A stretch of 64,000 bases of DNA. It comes from Diphasiastrum complanatum. Taxonomy: Eukaryota; Streptophyta; Lycopodiopsida; Lycopodiales; Lycopodiaceae. The stretch lies in NCBI GenBank assembly GCA_029204225.1, contig CM055111.1, positions 22,589,355-22,653,354 of the forward strand, written 5' to 3'. Below are positions 11,590 through 25,115 of the stretch, one piece after another; position 1 is the stretch's first letter, and every line of letters starts with the position of its first letter. A model generated the notes under the pieces. That model saw only the letters and a program-made list of their open reading frames with translations, made no database searches and was not told the origin of the DNA. Both the position numbers and the translations under genes were made by a program.

Positions 11590-12233
11590 TGTGAAAATTG
11601 TCAACATTTCCTTGGCTAGTTTTAGACCAAAATTGGTAATTTTGGCATATAGTTTTGGATCTAACCTTTCACACGTATGGAAGAGATCTAGATACTTTTA
11701 TTTTAGTATATATTTCATATTGAGAAAGTGTCAAACTTCAAGACCTTCAAAATGACACCAAATTCATGTCATTTGGACATATAGGCCAAATTTGGCTATT
11801 TTAGACTAGTGGTGCCCTAAAATTGGGTCCTAAATTTTAGAGAGAGGAGAGAGATTCATCTTTCTCATCCATAAATAGTAGGAAATGCATGGAGAAATAG
11901 GCTGAAGAAACTTTTGTATTGTTTCATTGAGATCAATAGATCATTGTCATTGTTTCTTCCTCCATTGTGAGCATTGTTTTGTGTATTGTCTTCAAGCTAT
12001 TGTGTATGATCTTAGGAGCTTTCCAAAAGTGGTAGACTGTTGTGCTGTTATTTTTGGCTGCCAATAGTACCTTACTTTAGTTTCTCTTATTCTTTGAATG
12101 CTTGTTCAAGTTCTTGTATATCAAAGGTAGCATTAGGATGCTTTGCCATTTCTAGCTTTTGTAGCTTGTTGTGCAAAGATCTTTGCCAAATCATTTGGGA
12201 TCGTAGATCCACTTAAGATCTGAATTTTTCTCA
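11590..12233 (+). repeat. 5' LTR of copia C4
   Basis: Begins TGTGAAAATTGTCAAC and ends TTTTTCTCA, directly before a primer-binding site. Bases 11974-12060 recur at 14472-14562. A possible TATA-like element (ATAAATAG) lies near 11870. Confidence 0.75.
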
Positions 12234-12245
12234 TGGTATTAGAGC
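12234..12245 (+). other. Primer-binding site of copia C4
   Basis: TGGTATTAGAGC differs from the usual TGGTATCAGAGC at one base (C to T). Confidence 0.8.
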
Positions 12246-13199
12246 TGGTTGATCGCTATTTTTATTAAGATTTTTATTCTTGGTGATATTTGGATGTTTG
12301 ATCAAGTTCTAGCATGATTATGCATTGCATTGTTGATCAAATCTTACTAACCTTTGTTTTGTGAATTGAACTTGTAGATCAAAAGCATATTTCAGGTCTA
12401 TTAAAGATCAGAGGCTGAGAAGAAGCTATTTTGGATCAGATTATCACATCTTATCATTTGTTGATTGTGAGGCTTGTGCATATTCAATACTAACAATGTT
12501 CTTTTCATTTTATTGTTGACAATTTCCATTTTTTGGATGAACACTCTCCTTAAGTGGATGAACCTTCTCCTTATATTGTAAATATTGTCATCAATTTTGG
12601 CATAAATTTTGGTGTACTTTGTTGAGCATGTAAGTAACTTTCCTTATGTAATTTGATTGGAGCATTAGCTGGAAGTTTTTAACCATTATTCAAATGTGTT
12701 TTCAAGTTCTTAACAAATTGAGGAACATTCTCATGTGAAATAATCTTAGATCTACATCTAAACATCAAGATTTGACAAGCTAGTGAAGCTAGTCTTTTGA
12801 TTCATTAAGTGTGCTTATACATTCACCTACAAAGCTTGTATTTATCACTTGCTGGAGTTTATAAACTTTTAGGAGTGTGGTTTACATGTGGTTTTACAGG
12901 TTGAATCAATATCTTAGTGTGTTGATCATATGTTGATCAAGTTTGTTCGATATTAGGTGAACTTGGCATCCTAGTTTTGTGTCTTCTAAGAATACAAGTA
13001 ACTCTTCACACCATAACTTGATTTGGTCACTTGTTGGAAAGTTTGAGAGCTTAAGCAAGAGCGTGTTCAGGTTGGTTTGAGTTTGTAATCCATTCTTAGT
13101 GTGTGCAAAGTGTTGCATGTGTTTCAATCTTCCTTTCTATGCTTGGAAACCATCTAGGTTCAAAATAGAAGTGTTTTAGGGTCCTAGATCTTCATAGAT
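12246..13199 (+). other. Noncoding internal region of copia C4; gag missing
   Basis: No gag, zinc knuckle or protease motif is visible here in any frame, although these normally lie between primer-binding site and integrase. The sequence is AT-rich and full of stops. Either gag was deleted and replaced, or it has decayed beyond recognition. Confidence 0.5.
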
Positions 13200-14480
13200 C
13201 TCCTTATCCATCATTTGTTGATCTTGAAAATGTATTGCACATTCCTTCAATCACTAAGAAGTTGCTTAGTGTTAACAAGGGGCTTGATGTTGAGTTCATT
13301 GGAGTTGCTTGTTTGCTGAGTAAATGTGGATCCTTGATTGCTCAAGGAAGGAGGCATAGTAAACTTTTCAAGCTTGAAGCATGTGTGATCTTTAATCATG
13401 AAGGATGTATGGCTAGGTAGCAATTGACAAAAACCAAGAAGTTTGGCACAAGAGGTTGGGCCATCCCAACTTCAAATCTTTGGAGGTAATGGCAAAGAAA
13501 GAGCATGTTCTTGGTCTCCCTAAAAGTCTTGTTGCAAATAATAGTGTTTGTGAACATTGCGCCTTGTCCAAATCTCATAGACTTGCTCTAGATCTACTTC
13601 AAGATCTAAAGAAGTTTTCCAACTTGTGCATTTGGATATTCATTTTGTTAGTACAAGTAGCAATGGTGGGGCAAAGATGTATGCAACTTTCATTGATGAC
13701 TTTAGTAGGTATACTTTGGTCTATCTTCTTAAAAGCAAGGATGAAGTGTTTGCTGCATTTGTCAAGTTCGAGAATGAAATGGAAAACCAATTCAATACAA
13801 AGATCAAATGCTTAAGATCAGATAATGGAGGGGAATACATTTCCACTAAGTTCAAATATTTTTGCATAGCACATGGGATTAAGAGATATTTTTCTAATCC
13901 TAGGACTCTACAATAGAATGGAGTGGTCGAGAAGAAGAATAGAACTTTTTGTGAATGTGCCAAGGCAATGAGACTACATGCTAATCTTGTTACGTCTTTT
14001 TGGGGAGAAGCTTTAGCATGTGCTAACTATCTTTGTAACAGGTGGACAAGCGTTTAATTGGATGGTAAGACTCCTTTTGAGGTCCTTCACGGTAGAAGGC
14101 CGAGTGTCAAGCATTGTAGGATCTTTGGTTGTACTTGTTTTGTCAACATCACTCTTGATGATAGAACTAAATAATATCCTTCATCAAAGAAGGGCATATT
14201 TTTTGGCTATAGTGAAGTAAGCAAGACTTACAAGGTTTACATTCCTTCAACAAGAAAAGTTTTCATTTCTAGAGATGTTATTTTTGAAGAAGACAATGTG
14301 CCAAAGAAAGTTGATGTGGATGAAACTAACAATTTTGGTGTTGTTTCTGCTAACTTTCTTGATGGTGATGGATATATGGATGATGATGGTGGAGATGCCT
14401 CTCCAAGTCAAGTTCCAAGAAGATCCTCAAGGCAAAGGGAAAAGCCAACAAGGCTTACATATGATGAGAAGGGTGTATTG
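13200..14480 (+). pseudogene. Copia pre-integrase and integrase (C4)
   Basis: Pieces in changing frames encode HIPSITKKLLSVNKG (the end of the protease domain), RLGHPNFKSLEVMAKK with VCEHCALSKSHRL (pre-integrase zinc site), FIDDFSRYTLVYLLKS and CLRSDNGGEYIS (integrase core Asp motifs), then NGVVEKKNRTFCE (the region of the catalytic Glu), FEVLHGRRPSVKH, and the linker VSKTYKVYIPSTRKVFISRD. In-frame stops occur near 13418, 13915 and 14055, with frameshifts near 13440 and 13600. Strongly similar to C3 but on the opposite strand. RT and RNase H are absent: at about 14472 the sequence jumps to an LTR fragment. Confidence 0.88.
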
Positions 14481-14562
14481 TCTTCAAGCTATTGTGTATC
14501 ATCTTAGGAGCTTTCTAAAAGTGGTAGGATGTTGTTGTAAGGCCTGTATGCTGTTATTTTTG
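14472..14562 (+). repeat. LTR fragment of copia C4
   Basis: Matches 11974-12060 of the C4 5' LTR with few differences. It is joined directly to the integrase linker, so RT, RNase H and most of the 3' LTR have been lost. Confidence 0.8.
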
Positions 14563-14569
14563 GCTAAAA

Positions 14570-14751
14570 ACTGAACTTCCTATTCCCCCCGCCTCTAATG
14601 CTTCCCTCACCTCTGCTTCCACTCAAGGACAATCTGTGACCATTGGGGCCATTCCCATCACAGCTGCCCAGGCCGCCTCACCCCCGCACACAAAAGTTGT
14701 TTTCTCAAACACACACTATTTCATGGATATGTTCGATGATTACGACTCCCT
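14570..14751 (+). pseudogene. Family A fragment, copy 3
   Basis: Matches 405-592 of family A copy 1 at about 85% by eye, and includes the FMDMFDD landmark. It is bounded by a C4 LTR fragment on the left and a C3-like LTR fragment on the right, so it arrived by rearrangement or template switching. Confidence 0.7.
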
Positions 14752-14867
14752 TGGGTACAAATACTATTTAGGCCTTTATTGACAGTTATGAAACTATCTC
14801 TAAGCTGAATTTCAAGTCGGCCTCAAATTGCCAAATAAATTGTCGAAACTAGTTGACAATTTTCACA
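14752..14867 (-). repeat. Distal part of a C3-type LTR
   Basis: 14752-14850 matches 6671-6768 of the C3 3' LTR on the same strand. It extends about 16 bp further, ending (minus-strand start) TGTGAAAATTGTCAAC, the same 16 bases as the C4 LTR start at 11590. It is probably the remainder of the C3 5' LTR, split by C4. The different start compared with the 3' LTR leaves the possibility that it comes from a relative. Confidence 0.65.
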
Positions 14868-17800
14868 AAAGATTGGATGGTCATGCAAGTGGTGTAGATT
14901 TGCACACATTCACTCAATCCAATATAGTCCACATTAAGATGATACACAATGTAAATTATCAGTCATGAGAAGGACATGGCATGCCATATGTTTCCATGTC
15001 CTCCACAAGAGGTGCAAGGTACACATCCATGTTCTTTACTTTATGTTTAGTTGGAATACAAAAGTAAATTGGAATAAGATGTCATTTTGTCATGGTTAGC
15101 AAAGGTGAAATGTTGTAGCTAGTGGCCAAATCGATTAAGTACTAGTTCACACACCAAGATGGTCAATGTTATCTATTCCAAGTCCAAATTTGACATTTTT
15201 CTTTTCACTTGCAAAGCACAAATACTCTTTGTAGATGCATGTTGATGCAAGTGAATCCAATGGTACCCCCATAACCTAATATGAGGAAGGATGATTGTTG
15301 GCATGGCAATCCAGAAGTTGTCTCAAGGCGTAGAGTACCATATGACAAGTAAACATTTAAATTTTGTAAATTCATTCTTATGCAAAAGTTCATTTCTTTT
15401 TTAAAATTTATTTATACTTAGATACAAACATATGTAAAAGATACTCACAAAGACAAATATGAGGCACAAATATTTATTAAATGGCATATACAGATATTCT
15501 CATACATGAAATGAAAAGTGGCTTTCATGTGCTTGTGCTATCAAGAAGCCCAAAAGTAGCTAGCCAACACGTCTCGTGCTATATGTTTGAAGTATTGTCA
15601 ATTATTATTCCATGAATACTCCAACCTTTAATTCTATTAGAAATTCATTGTTTAAGTCCAAGTTCTTTTGTCCCAAGGTGCATGAGCACTTGATGTGCAT
15701 AACTACATCTATGTATAAACTATTTGCTTGTTACTTCTAGTACATTGTGTGGGCATCAAAATAGATGATTGCGAAAATTATTTTACCTTAGTTTTAAATG
15801 ACAATAAATGTTCAAAGTTGAAGATTGATATAATTCTAATATTTAGTGTGCCCAATAACCAAAAATTGTTTTCATTTGAAAGGTCACTAGTGAAACTAGA
15901 TAGATTTATATTTGTATCTTATATAAATAAGTATAAAATGGTCAAACTCAACGATGTGAAACATTTTTTTTTTTAAGAAAGTACCATAAGCATAGCTTTG
16001 ATAAAGTAAGAATAATGTAAATTTGATCATCATACTAGTTTTCTCAATAACTTAATAGCTATTTACTTTTTAGGCATTACGTGAACCAAAAATCACTTCA
16101 AACACACAAATGAAAATAGTACAAAATAATAAATAGTCAAAGGAGGTGATTATGAGAGAGATCCTAGTCAATGTTTTCATAAACAAGATCTATTCAAACT
16201 ACTAATAAATGAAAACTTGCATACAAAATAAATAGATGTTGCATTAACAATAATTGTGTAGACTCGTAGGAATTTGACATCTTTCAACGTAGAGATTTTG
16301 ATGCTCTTATCCTATGTCTATCATAAATATTAAACACATAGTTATAAAAGCTTGCATATGTAAAAATCATTTCAACACTTGAGAAAAACACATGGTTTAT
16401 TATTACCCACATGGTTATCAACTTGAAAACATGTCACAAATAGAGATGATCAATAGTAATAATGAGAATACAACATTTTCAAAGAATGTGGATTCAAATA
16501 AGAGGTTTGAAAGAACAAAACAACAAAAAAGATCAGACAATAAATGATGCCATAAATCTAGCCTACAGTGAAAAAAATAGACCAAAAAATGTGTCTTCAG
16601 AGAAAAGACAAAACCATGATTTTCTAGTGAAATATATAGCTGATACTTGCAAAAAGGAGAGCCAAGTCAATATACAACAAGTGTTGTTCCATTTTTAATA
16701 TCACATACTATAAGGTTATTGTCTAAATATAAGTGGTAAAGCTATACCAAAGGCCAAATTTGACAAGGAGATTCCATTAATCCAAAGGGTTCACATGTGG
16801 TTTTAAGGAACAATAATCATTAGACATGGCTCTGGCTCAAGTAAAAGTAGCATAGTTAACTAGAGATAGAAAAAGTGTAATTCATTGAGATTACTTGGTT
16901 GGTTTGACACAACTAAATTAGGTTTGGTAAAGATAAGAGGTAATCTCAAACACTAGTTATTTTGTAAAAAAGAATTTTGTTGTCTTGATTCGTGTGAAGC
17001 TTTTTTAGATGTTTGAGAATGAACAAACCATTATGAGAGAATTTTTTTCCATAACTTTTGGGTGAAGTTTTCACACAATGATATCAACTCAATAAGCCTA
17101 ATAGTTGTTAGTAAATGTGTGCTCCATTCCATTGAAAAAAGAATCTTTTAGGTCTACTTCTATTGATATTTTACCTTTTCTAGAAAATTTAGACCTTACA
17201 TGACAACACTACAACTTGAAGTGGAGGTGGACAATCGTATTTCAAAATTCTAACCTATTGCAAAAACAAACACAAAAGACCATGATGATGATAAGTTGCG
17301 GATTTTACTTCATCTTATTTAAAAAATATTTGTATAGTCAATTGGATTACAAAATCATTCTAACTTGGAAAGAATGAAGCAAGTCTTTTTTAAGCATTTC
17401 AACGAAATCGACTACTCAAATTGAGTTTTAGTAAAACTAAAATTCTATGAGAAAGAAAGAAATAAAAGAAAGTATCATGTCAATGTGCTCCGCTCATGAA
17501 ATTTTTCATTGGAAAATCAATGAGAAGTGAATACCTAGAGGCAATGTCAATTGAATAGCATCTTAGGAGCTTAGATATTAATGTCCATGGGCCCATGATT
17601 AACATTTATAAAATTGTGCAAGTGTAAAAATATGAATATCAACATTCAAGCTCAGGAGAAGAAGGTCGAGCATTTTATCAAAATCAAGAAGTGAATTTGA
17701 CTCAAAGTCAACATTCAATTCTAGTAGTGATGATTTAGACATTGAGTTGATATCCTCCTTAGAAGAATGCAAGGTAAAAAGGAAATATATCGCATGAAAA

Positions 17801-17950
17801 AATATAGACATCTACAAAAGAATCCAGACCATAAACAACTCTTAGGGATAAAATGACAAATAAAAAGATGGATGATTTGAAGGTGTAATTTTTTGTTTCA
17901 TAGATCAAAAAGAAGGAAATCTAGCATGGCGAGGAGTAATGTGTGGTGTA
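14868..17950. other. AT-rich stretch with no recognised gene
   Basis: About 3 kb of AT-rich sequence. I see no LTR termini, primer-binding site, zinc knuckle, RT or other domain. The longest frames (82 and 78 codons) are Asn/Lys/Ile-rich and look like chance. It may be old decayed repeat sequence. Confidence 0.5.
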
Positions 17951-17970
17951 CTAACTATGAGTTGGAGGAA

Positions 17971-18760
<790 letters not shown>

Positions 18761-18779
18761 CAAAACTATACAAAATGTA

Positions 18780-19990
18780 TAAGTCATTGTGTCGAACATG
18801 TCTAAACAATCCCTAGCACTCGACCTCAACTATCCAACCAACAAAGTCGACCTCCCTATCTGTCAAAGCTGCATCCTTAGAAAATAGACTAGGATTCCTT
18901 TCAGATCGTGTCATAGGCATGCAGCAAAAGATGTTTTAGACGTTGTTCATTCATATATATGTGGTCCAATGCAAACTCCGTCATTTCTTAATGCAAAGTA
19001 TTTCATTACCTTCATTGACGAATATTCCAAAAGAATAGCTGTTTATTTTTTGAAGCAGAAATCAAAGGCTTTCAAAATCTTTCAACAATTCAAGGAGCAT
19101 GCAGAAATGGAACTAGTAAAAGAATAAAAGCACTGAGGTCCAACAATGAGGGAGGGTACATCTTTGCCTAATTCAAGGAGTATTTTCGTAACAACGACTT
19201 ATTACCTCCTATTTGCCTCAGTCAAATGAACTCGCTGAGAGAAAAAAGAGAACCTTAGTCGAATCAGCTAACTGTATGCTTGCTCATGCGACATTTCCAA
19301 AATCCTTCTGGGATGAAGCTGTTTCCACTGCAACTTATATTCAAAATAGATGTCTGACTCAAGGTCTCTCAGAAAAAACACTTTATGAAGTTTGGACAGG
19401 CTCCAAACCATCATTATCACACCTACGCATTTTTGGATGTATCGTTTATCCGCAAATATAGCAAGATCTCAAGAAGAAGCTTGACTTCTAGAGTATCAAA
19501 TCTATTTTCATTACCTACACTACTTCAGACAAAGCTTATAAGTTGTATGATCCAGTCGAGTCAAAGATATTCACCAGTCAAGATATCGTCTTCATCGACG
19601 ATCAGTTCATCGACCTCAAAGGCAAGGGCAAAGCTCATGTAGTCGAACTATTCGACTTTCTTGGAATTCTAAAAAAATTATGTTCCTAAGTCGACTAATC
19701 CTATTGAAGGTCCTAGCTCGTCTACTTCAAACGAACAACTTATCAACAACGAATTCGAGGAAGATGATGTTGCAGCTACAACATGATGAAAATAATCAAC
19801 TTCGCTCATCTCCCTCAAGATCTACAAGAGAACGTAGGCCACCTATAAGGTATATCAACAGGTCTGTACCCTACCTTGTTCAAGAGCCAACTACGTCGAA
19901 GAGGCACTTAGCCAGCCAGATTCTGATCTTTGGAAGGAAGCTATGGATAAAGAGTATTCATCTCTTATGAAGAACCATAATCAAGCTAGA
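18780..19990 (+). pseudogene. Copia integrase and start of RT (C5, 5' half)
   Basis: Frame-shifted pieces include PMQTPSFLNAKYFITFID (integrase core), NELAERKKRTLVESANCMLA (region of the catalytic Glu), FPKSFWDEAVSTATYIQNR, TLYEVWTGSKPSLSHLRIFG, and the linker SPSRSTRERRPPIRYINRS. The RT start DLWKEAMDKEYSSLMKN lies near 19930-19975. The frame then stops at 20008 and copia coding ends. The missing RT core would be followed by the fragment at 26285-27182, so I treat the two as halves of one element. Confidence 0.85.
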
Positions 19991-19999
19991 ATTGTGAAA

Positions 20000-20765
20000 T
20001 TTCAATAGGGGACCTCATGATATTTAATCATAATGAATGGTTGAGGCCTAAAAACCTTGATGGTGGATTTGCATGGTGCTAGTAGTGACTCACAAGGGGA
20101 GTAGCCGATGCGGCCCAATTGAGCTGATGAGATGTCACAGCAGCCTTGGAAGGCACAAGAATACTCATATGCATTCCTTTGGAGTGGGCTTGATTAGGGA
20201 ATAGTAGCTATGTGCTGCTAGATTGGCATCTCTTCTATGCAATTAGCTTTTGCTAATGGTCCATAGCTTGGGGGTCTATGTTTGGTTGGGTAGGTTTGAT
20301 CCACCATTTGTTCTCTGTGTGTTTTTGGAATGGGCATCCTAGTGTTAAAGACATGATTGTCTCGAAATCCACGAAGTTTTGACCTTCAATTTTTTTTTTT
20401 TGTTTAAAAGTCATCCAGTGGAAATAGGATTAGAAGCCCAATGCATCAAATCTCACACTTAATCATTAAAGGATACTAGAGCGTATGTTCAACACACTAC
20501 TCAGAAAAATATAAGAATCATCCTAAAATGTTTCTCCTAAGAAAAAAAAAATTGGATTTAAAAAATACCCCACCTACCAAATTCTCAACAAAAATATGAG
20601 TTATTCAATCTATGTGATCCATCAGGTAATCAAAGACAGAAGGCATACCAAAACCATTCTAAAATCTATCTTCAAGTATAGAAACTTTCTAAAACTATCT
20701 AGAATAAAATCTAGAGACTACAAAGTTCTACCGAGTTCTACGTAAGCTAAATGCCTCCTAGCTAT
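20000..20765. other. Unassigned sequence between copia C5 and gypsy G1
   Basis: No open frame of note and no recognised motif. Poly-T and poly-A runs occur near 20390 and 20545. By position this is where the 3' side of gypsy G1 would meet its C5 target. Confidence 0.4.
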
Positions 20766-21760
20766 TTATGAATTTTTCATCGGGAAATCTCGGCATGGAT
20801 GATTAACTCCGCATTGTGCACAACAAGGTTCAAATGTTGATGGATCCCCTCGATGTGGACATTCAGCTCGACGATGTTTTCCTCCGCATCCATAGCATTT
20901 TACCGAGTGCAATATACCATCGCCTCTAAGTTGATAGGCATACACTGGTAATAGATTCCCCTTATGATCTTCCACAAAATAAACTGGTAGGCTATTGTGA
21001 TCTTCCTTGGAGTTCAGAGACATGCAAGATGATATGACCAATACTTCCACCTTGCCACTGGTTGTTGAAGAAACTCGTGATTTAGATGGATCACTTTGAC
21101 ATCCATCCTTCGGATGAGCTCCTTGTTGGTTTGATTCTGCTTCTGACCGTTGAACTGCTAGATCTTGTCGTTGATGAACTTGTTGCTCTATATTCTGTCC
21201 TTTTAATAAGCGCGGATTCTTGATTGGACACCTGGTACTTGGATGATCTCCAAAGCAGAAGGTACATTTGTCCTTTGCAAGAAAATTGACTGTGCGAGCA
21301 TAAGCTTGAGGACGGCCTGAACTTGAAGTGCAAGGTTCTTGGTCTTCTGCTGCACTCGATCTTCTTGTCTTTGCTGCACTTAGTCGCCTTGCATGGGGTT
21401 CCATTCTTGTTGGATCATCTCTCATTGTTGACTCTTGTTCCTCTTATTTCCCATCTGATGATTCATCAGAGCGATAGGAAAAATCCCTCATCCCTTGTGA
21501 GATTTCCATCATGGCAGCATTCTTACATAGTTGTATAGGTGACGCATAGGATGCTAATTCTGCCATACCAGATCTGATCCTTTTGGGTAGTCCAGCATAG
21601 TATTTTGCCATGACAATCCGTTCAGGAATCGGTGGATTACAATCTTTGACTAATTGGATGATTCGATAGGTGTAGTCTTAGATTGTTTTGTTAGGGAACT
21701 TTTTTAGTTTAGATAATCCTACATTGGTAGTCTCCATAGCTTAGCACCAGAATGTTGCAA
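20766..21760 (-). pseudogene. Ty3/gypsy gag with three zinc knuckles (G1)
   Basis: A 219-codon frame (21425-20766) follows more decayed gag sequence (21760-21430). It carries three knuckle-like motifs: CTFCFGDHPSTRC and CYGCGGKHRRAEC (both CX2CX3HX4C), and CAQCGVNHPCRDF, in which the last Cys position is Phe. Between them are Ser/Gln-rich linkers. Gag with three knuckles also occurs in G2 and G3 (different sequences), so this looks like a family trait. The frame ends soon after the third knuckle, and protease and pol are absent. The LTR and leader lie at 21780-24069 on the same strand. Confidence 0.75.
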
Positions 21761-22170
21761 AGTAGCCGGTTGGTGAATTGCTTCAAGGTTTGCTCAATGA
21801 CGCTGGTGTTTTAATTTTTTTTTTTTTGAGATGGAAAAAAAGAAGACAAAAAAAGAGTAAGTAAAAAGATTGATCAATAAGGATTGAGAAGTAAAATAGA
21901 AATGAATTTAACAGATGAGAGAGCGGATGGAAAATTGAATGGAGATGGACAAGAAAAATGAAAATGAAGGATGGATGGTAACTGATATGGAAATCACTCA
22001 CCAAGGAGACTTGTGCTAAAATTAATAATTTTTTTTTTCAAATTTTACGGTTTTTTTTTCCTTTCTGTTTTCTTACGATTTTTTTTTTTAATTTTATTTT
22101 TACGGTCTTTTTTTTTCTTTTCCTACGGTTTTTTTTTACGATCTTTTTTTTACGATCCTCCTTTTTTTTT

Positions 22171-22680
22171 GTGGGAATAGGAACCGTCGAAGTCGTGGGA
22201 GGACGCTATCTAAAAGATAGAGAAGACTCACCACGCTGAGGTTTTTCTTTCAAATTTTTAGTTTTTATTATTTTTTTAAGGGAATAGAACTGTCGCAGTC
22301 GTGGGAGGAGGCTATCTGAAAGATAGAGTCGCTCACCAACGAGGCTTCGATTCTTTTTTCGATTTTTAGTTTTCATTATTTTTTTAGGGAATAGAACCCT
22401 CGCAGTCGTGGGAGGAGGCTATCTGAAAGATAGAGTCACTCACCAACGAAGCTTAGGTTGTTTTTTCGATTTTTAGTTTTTATTATTTTTTGAGGGAATA
22501 GAACCATCACAGTCATGAGAGGAGGCTATCTGAAATATAGAGTCACTCACCAACAAGGCTTAGGTTTTTTTTCATTTTTTTTTTTTGAGGGAATAGAACT
22601 GTCGCAGTCGTGGGAGGAGGCTATCTGAAAGATAGAGTCACTCACCAGTGAGGCTTAGGTTGTTTTCCAAAAATTCTAAA
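22171..22680. repeat. Five-copy minisatellite, unit about 107 bp
   Basis: Units begin near 22171, 22281, 22388, 22496 and 22591. Each has GGGAATAGAAC, AGTCGTGGGAGGA, a small hairpin CTATCTGAAAGATAG, GAGTCACTCACCAACGAGGC and a T-rich spacer. Copies 2, 3 and 5 are the most alike. Copy 4 carries several transitions in GTC/GTG positions, and copy 1 is the most divergent. Confidence 0.9.
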
Positions 22681-22865
22681 AAAAAATTTCGTACAAGCAA
22701 AAAATCACAAAAAACGGCAAAATCTCAAAAAAATGACAAAACTAACACGAAATCACACTAATCTAACTCCAAAAATTCTGATTTTTTTGTGTGAAAAAAG
22801 AATAGTGAGAGAGAAGAAAAAAGAGAGAGGGAGAGGAGGGAGAATAGAAAGAGAGAGTAGAGAAA

Positions 22866-22980
<115 letters not shown>

Positions 22981-23004
22981 ATGTGGCGAAGCGAGTGTGT
23001 GGCG

Positions 23005-23024
23005 CTCCTCGGCAAAGATGCCAC
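23005..23024 (-). other. Degenerate gypsy primer-binding site (G1)
   Basis: The minus strand reads GTGGCATCTTTGCCGAGGAG directly after the LTR end CGACAACA. It resembles the TGGCGCCGTTGCCGGGGA-type site of plant gypsy elements, with several substitutions. Confidence 0.5.
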
Positions 23025-24069
<1,045 letters not shown>

Positions 24070-24389
24070 AGTACCGATTGTGTCGGGCTTGCTCAGTTGA
24101 AGGTGACACCATCTCGGGTGAATAGTCTTCTATGGAATTGGGATCATAATGGTGATCCATGTGGAAGGTTTGGACTATTCTGGTGGTGTTGTATTAGGTT
24201 TTTTTTTTTTTTTTTTTGTTCTGGATGTAAAAATAGGGTAAGGTACAATGCTCAGAGTTTGAAAACTGGTGTGTAATCAAATTGCACAATATTCAAGTGA
24301 AGGATATGCAAAAAAACTTGGCTGAGATCTGTGTCAAATGCTTAGGCTCAAATCTAGTCAAAGATTGAGTTTGCCCTCTTTTTTTGTGT

Positions 24390-25115
24390 AGGTACTCAAC
24401 TCGATCGAGATGTCAAGTAGGCCTCAGTCGAGACTTGATGTCAGGACTCGGTCAAGATTGGAGTCGTAGACTTGGTCGAGATGACAATGCAATGACTCAA
24501 TTCAGATTTGATATGTGGACTCGGTCGAGGTGTCAATGTAATGACTTGGTTGAGAGTTGAAGTTCTAGACTCGGTCAAGATTTGAAGCTCAAATTTGAAG
24601 GTCTAGACTCGGTTGAGATTGGATTGAGAGGACTCGGTCAAGATTAGGTGGATTGAGAGGGCTTGGATGAGATCGTCAGTTAAGATCGAACTCTGAGGGC
24701 TCGATCGAGATCAGACGGAGAGGGCTCGATCGGACTGAGAGGGCTCATCGGTCAAGATTGGTCGATCGAGATCGAATGCTCAGGACTTGGTCTAGTATGG
24801 ATACGCAGAACTCGGTCGAGAGTGGATACTCAGAACTCAGTCGAGAGTGGAGATTCAAGATCCGGTTGAGATGTCAAGGTCGGACTCGGTCGAGAACGGA
24901 TGTGTAGGACCCAGTCGAGATTGCAAGCTATTTATCAAGGCTCGGTCTAGACATGATTTGGGGCTCGGCTCAGTCCAGTGAGTAAGTGCGTGGACTTGGC
25001 CAGGTGTGGAACTTGAGGACTTGGGCGAGGGCTGAGCCAAAGACTCAATCGAAACGAGAGTGACGGGCTCATTGAGATGTGGAGGGTGAAGTCTCAAGAA
25101 TGGTGTGGGGTGCAC
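24390..25115. repeat. Degenerate repeat with core CTCGGTCGAGAT
   Basis: More than 20 imperfect copies of a 12-14 base core (CTCGGTCGAGAT, variants CTCGATCGAGAT and CTCAGTCGAGAG) spaced about 25-45 bp apart. The same core recurs at 40990-41330, after the integrase of gypsy G4. On the minus strand the core encodes ISTES/STEPS-like peptides within short open frames (25163-24855). Confidence 0.8.

Noticed and set aside
11590-14867. A 16-bp inverted pair TGTGAAAATTGTCAAC / GTTGACAATTTTCACA suggesting a 3.3-kb DNA transposon
   Set aside because: The two ends are the starts of two copia LTRs on opposite strands (C4 at 11590, C3-type at 14867). The interior is copia and family A sequence with no transposase.
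14752-14872. A target duplication for C3 (aaata at 6138, aaaga at 14868)
   Set aside because: One mismatch in five, and uncertainty about whether the distal LTR piece belongs to C3; noted in the feature but not claimed as proof.
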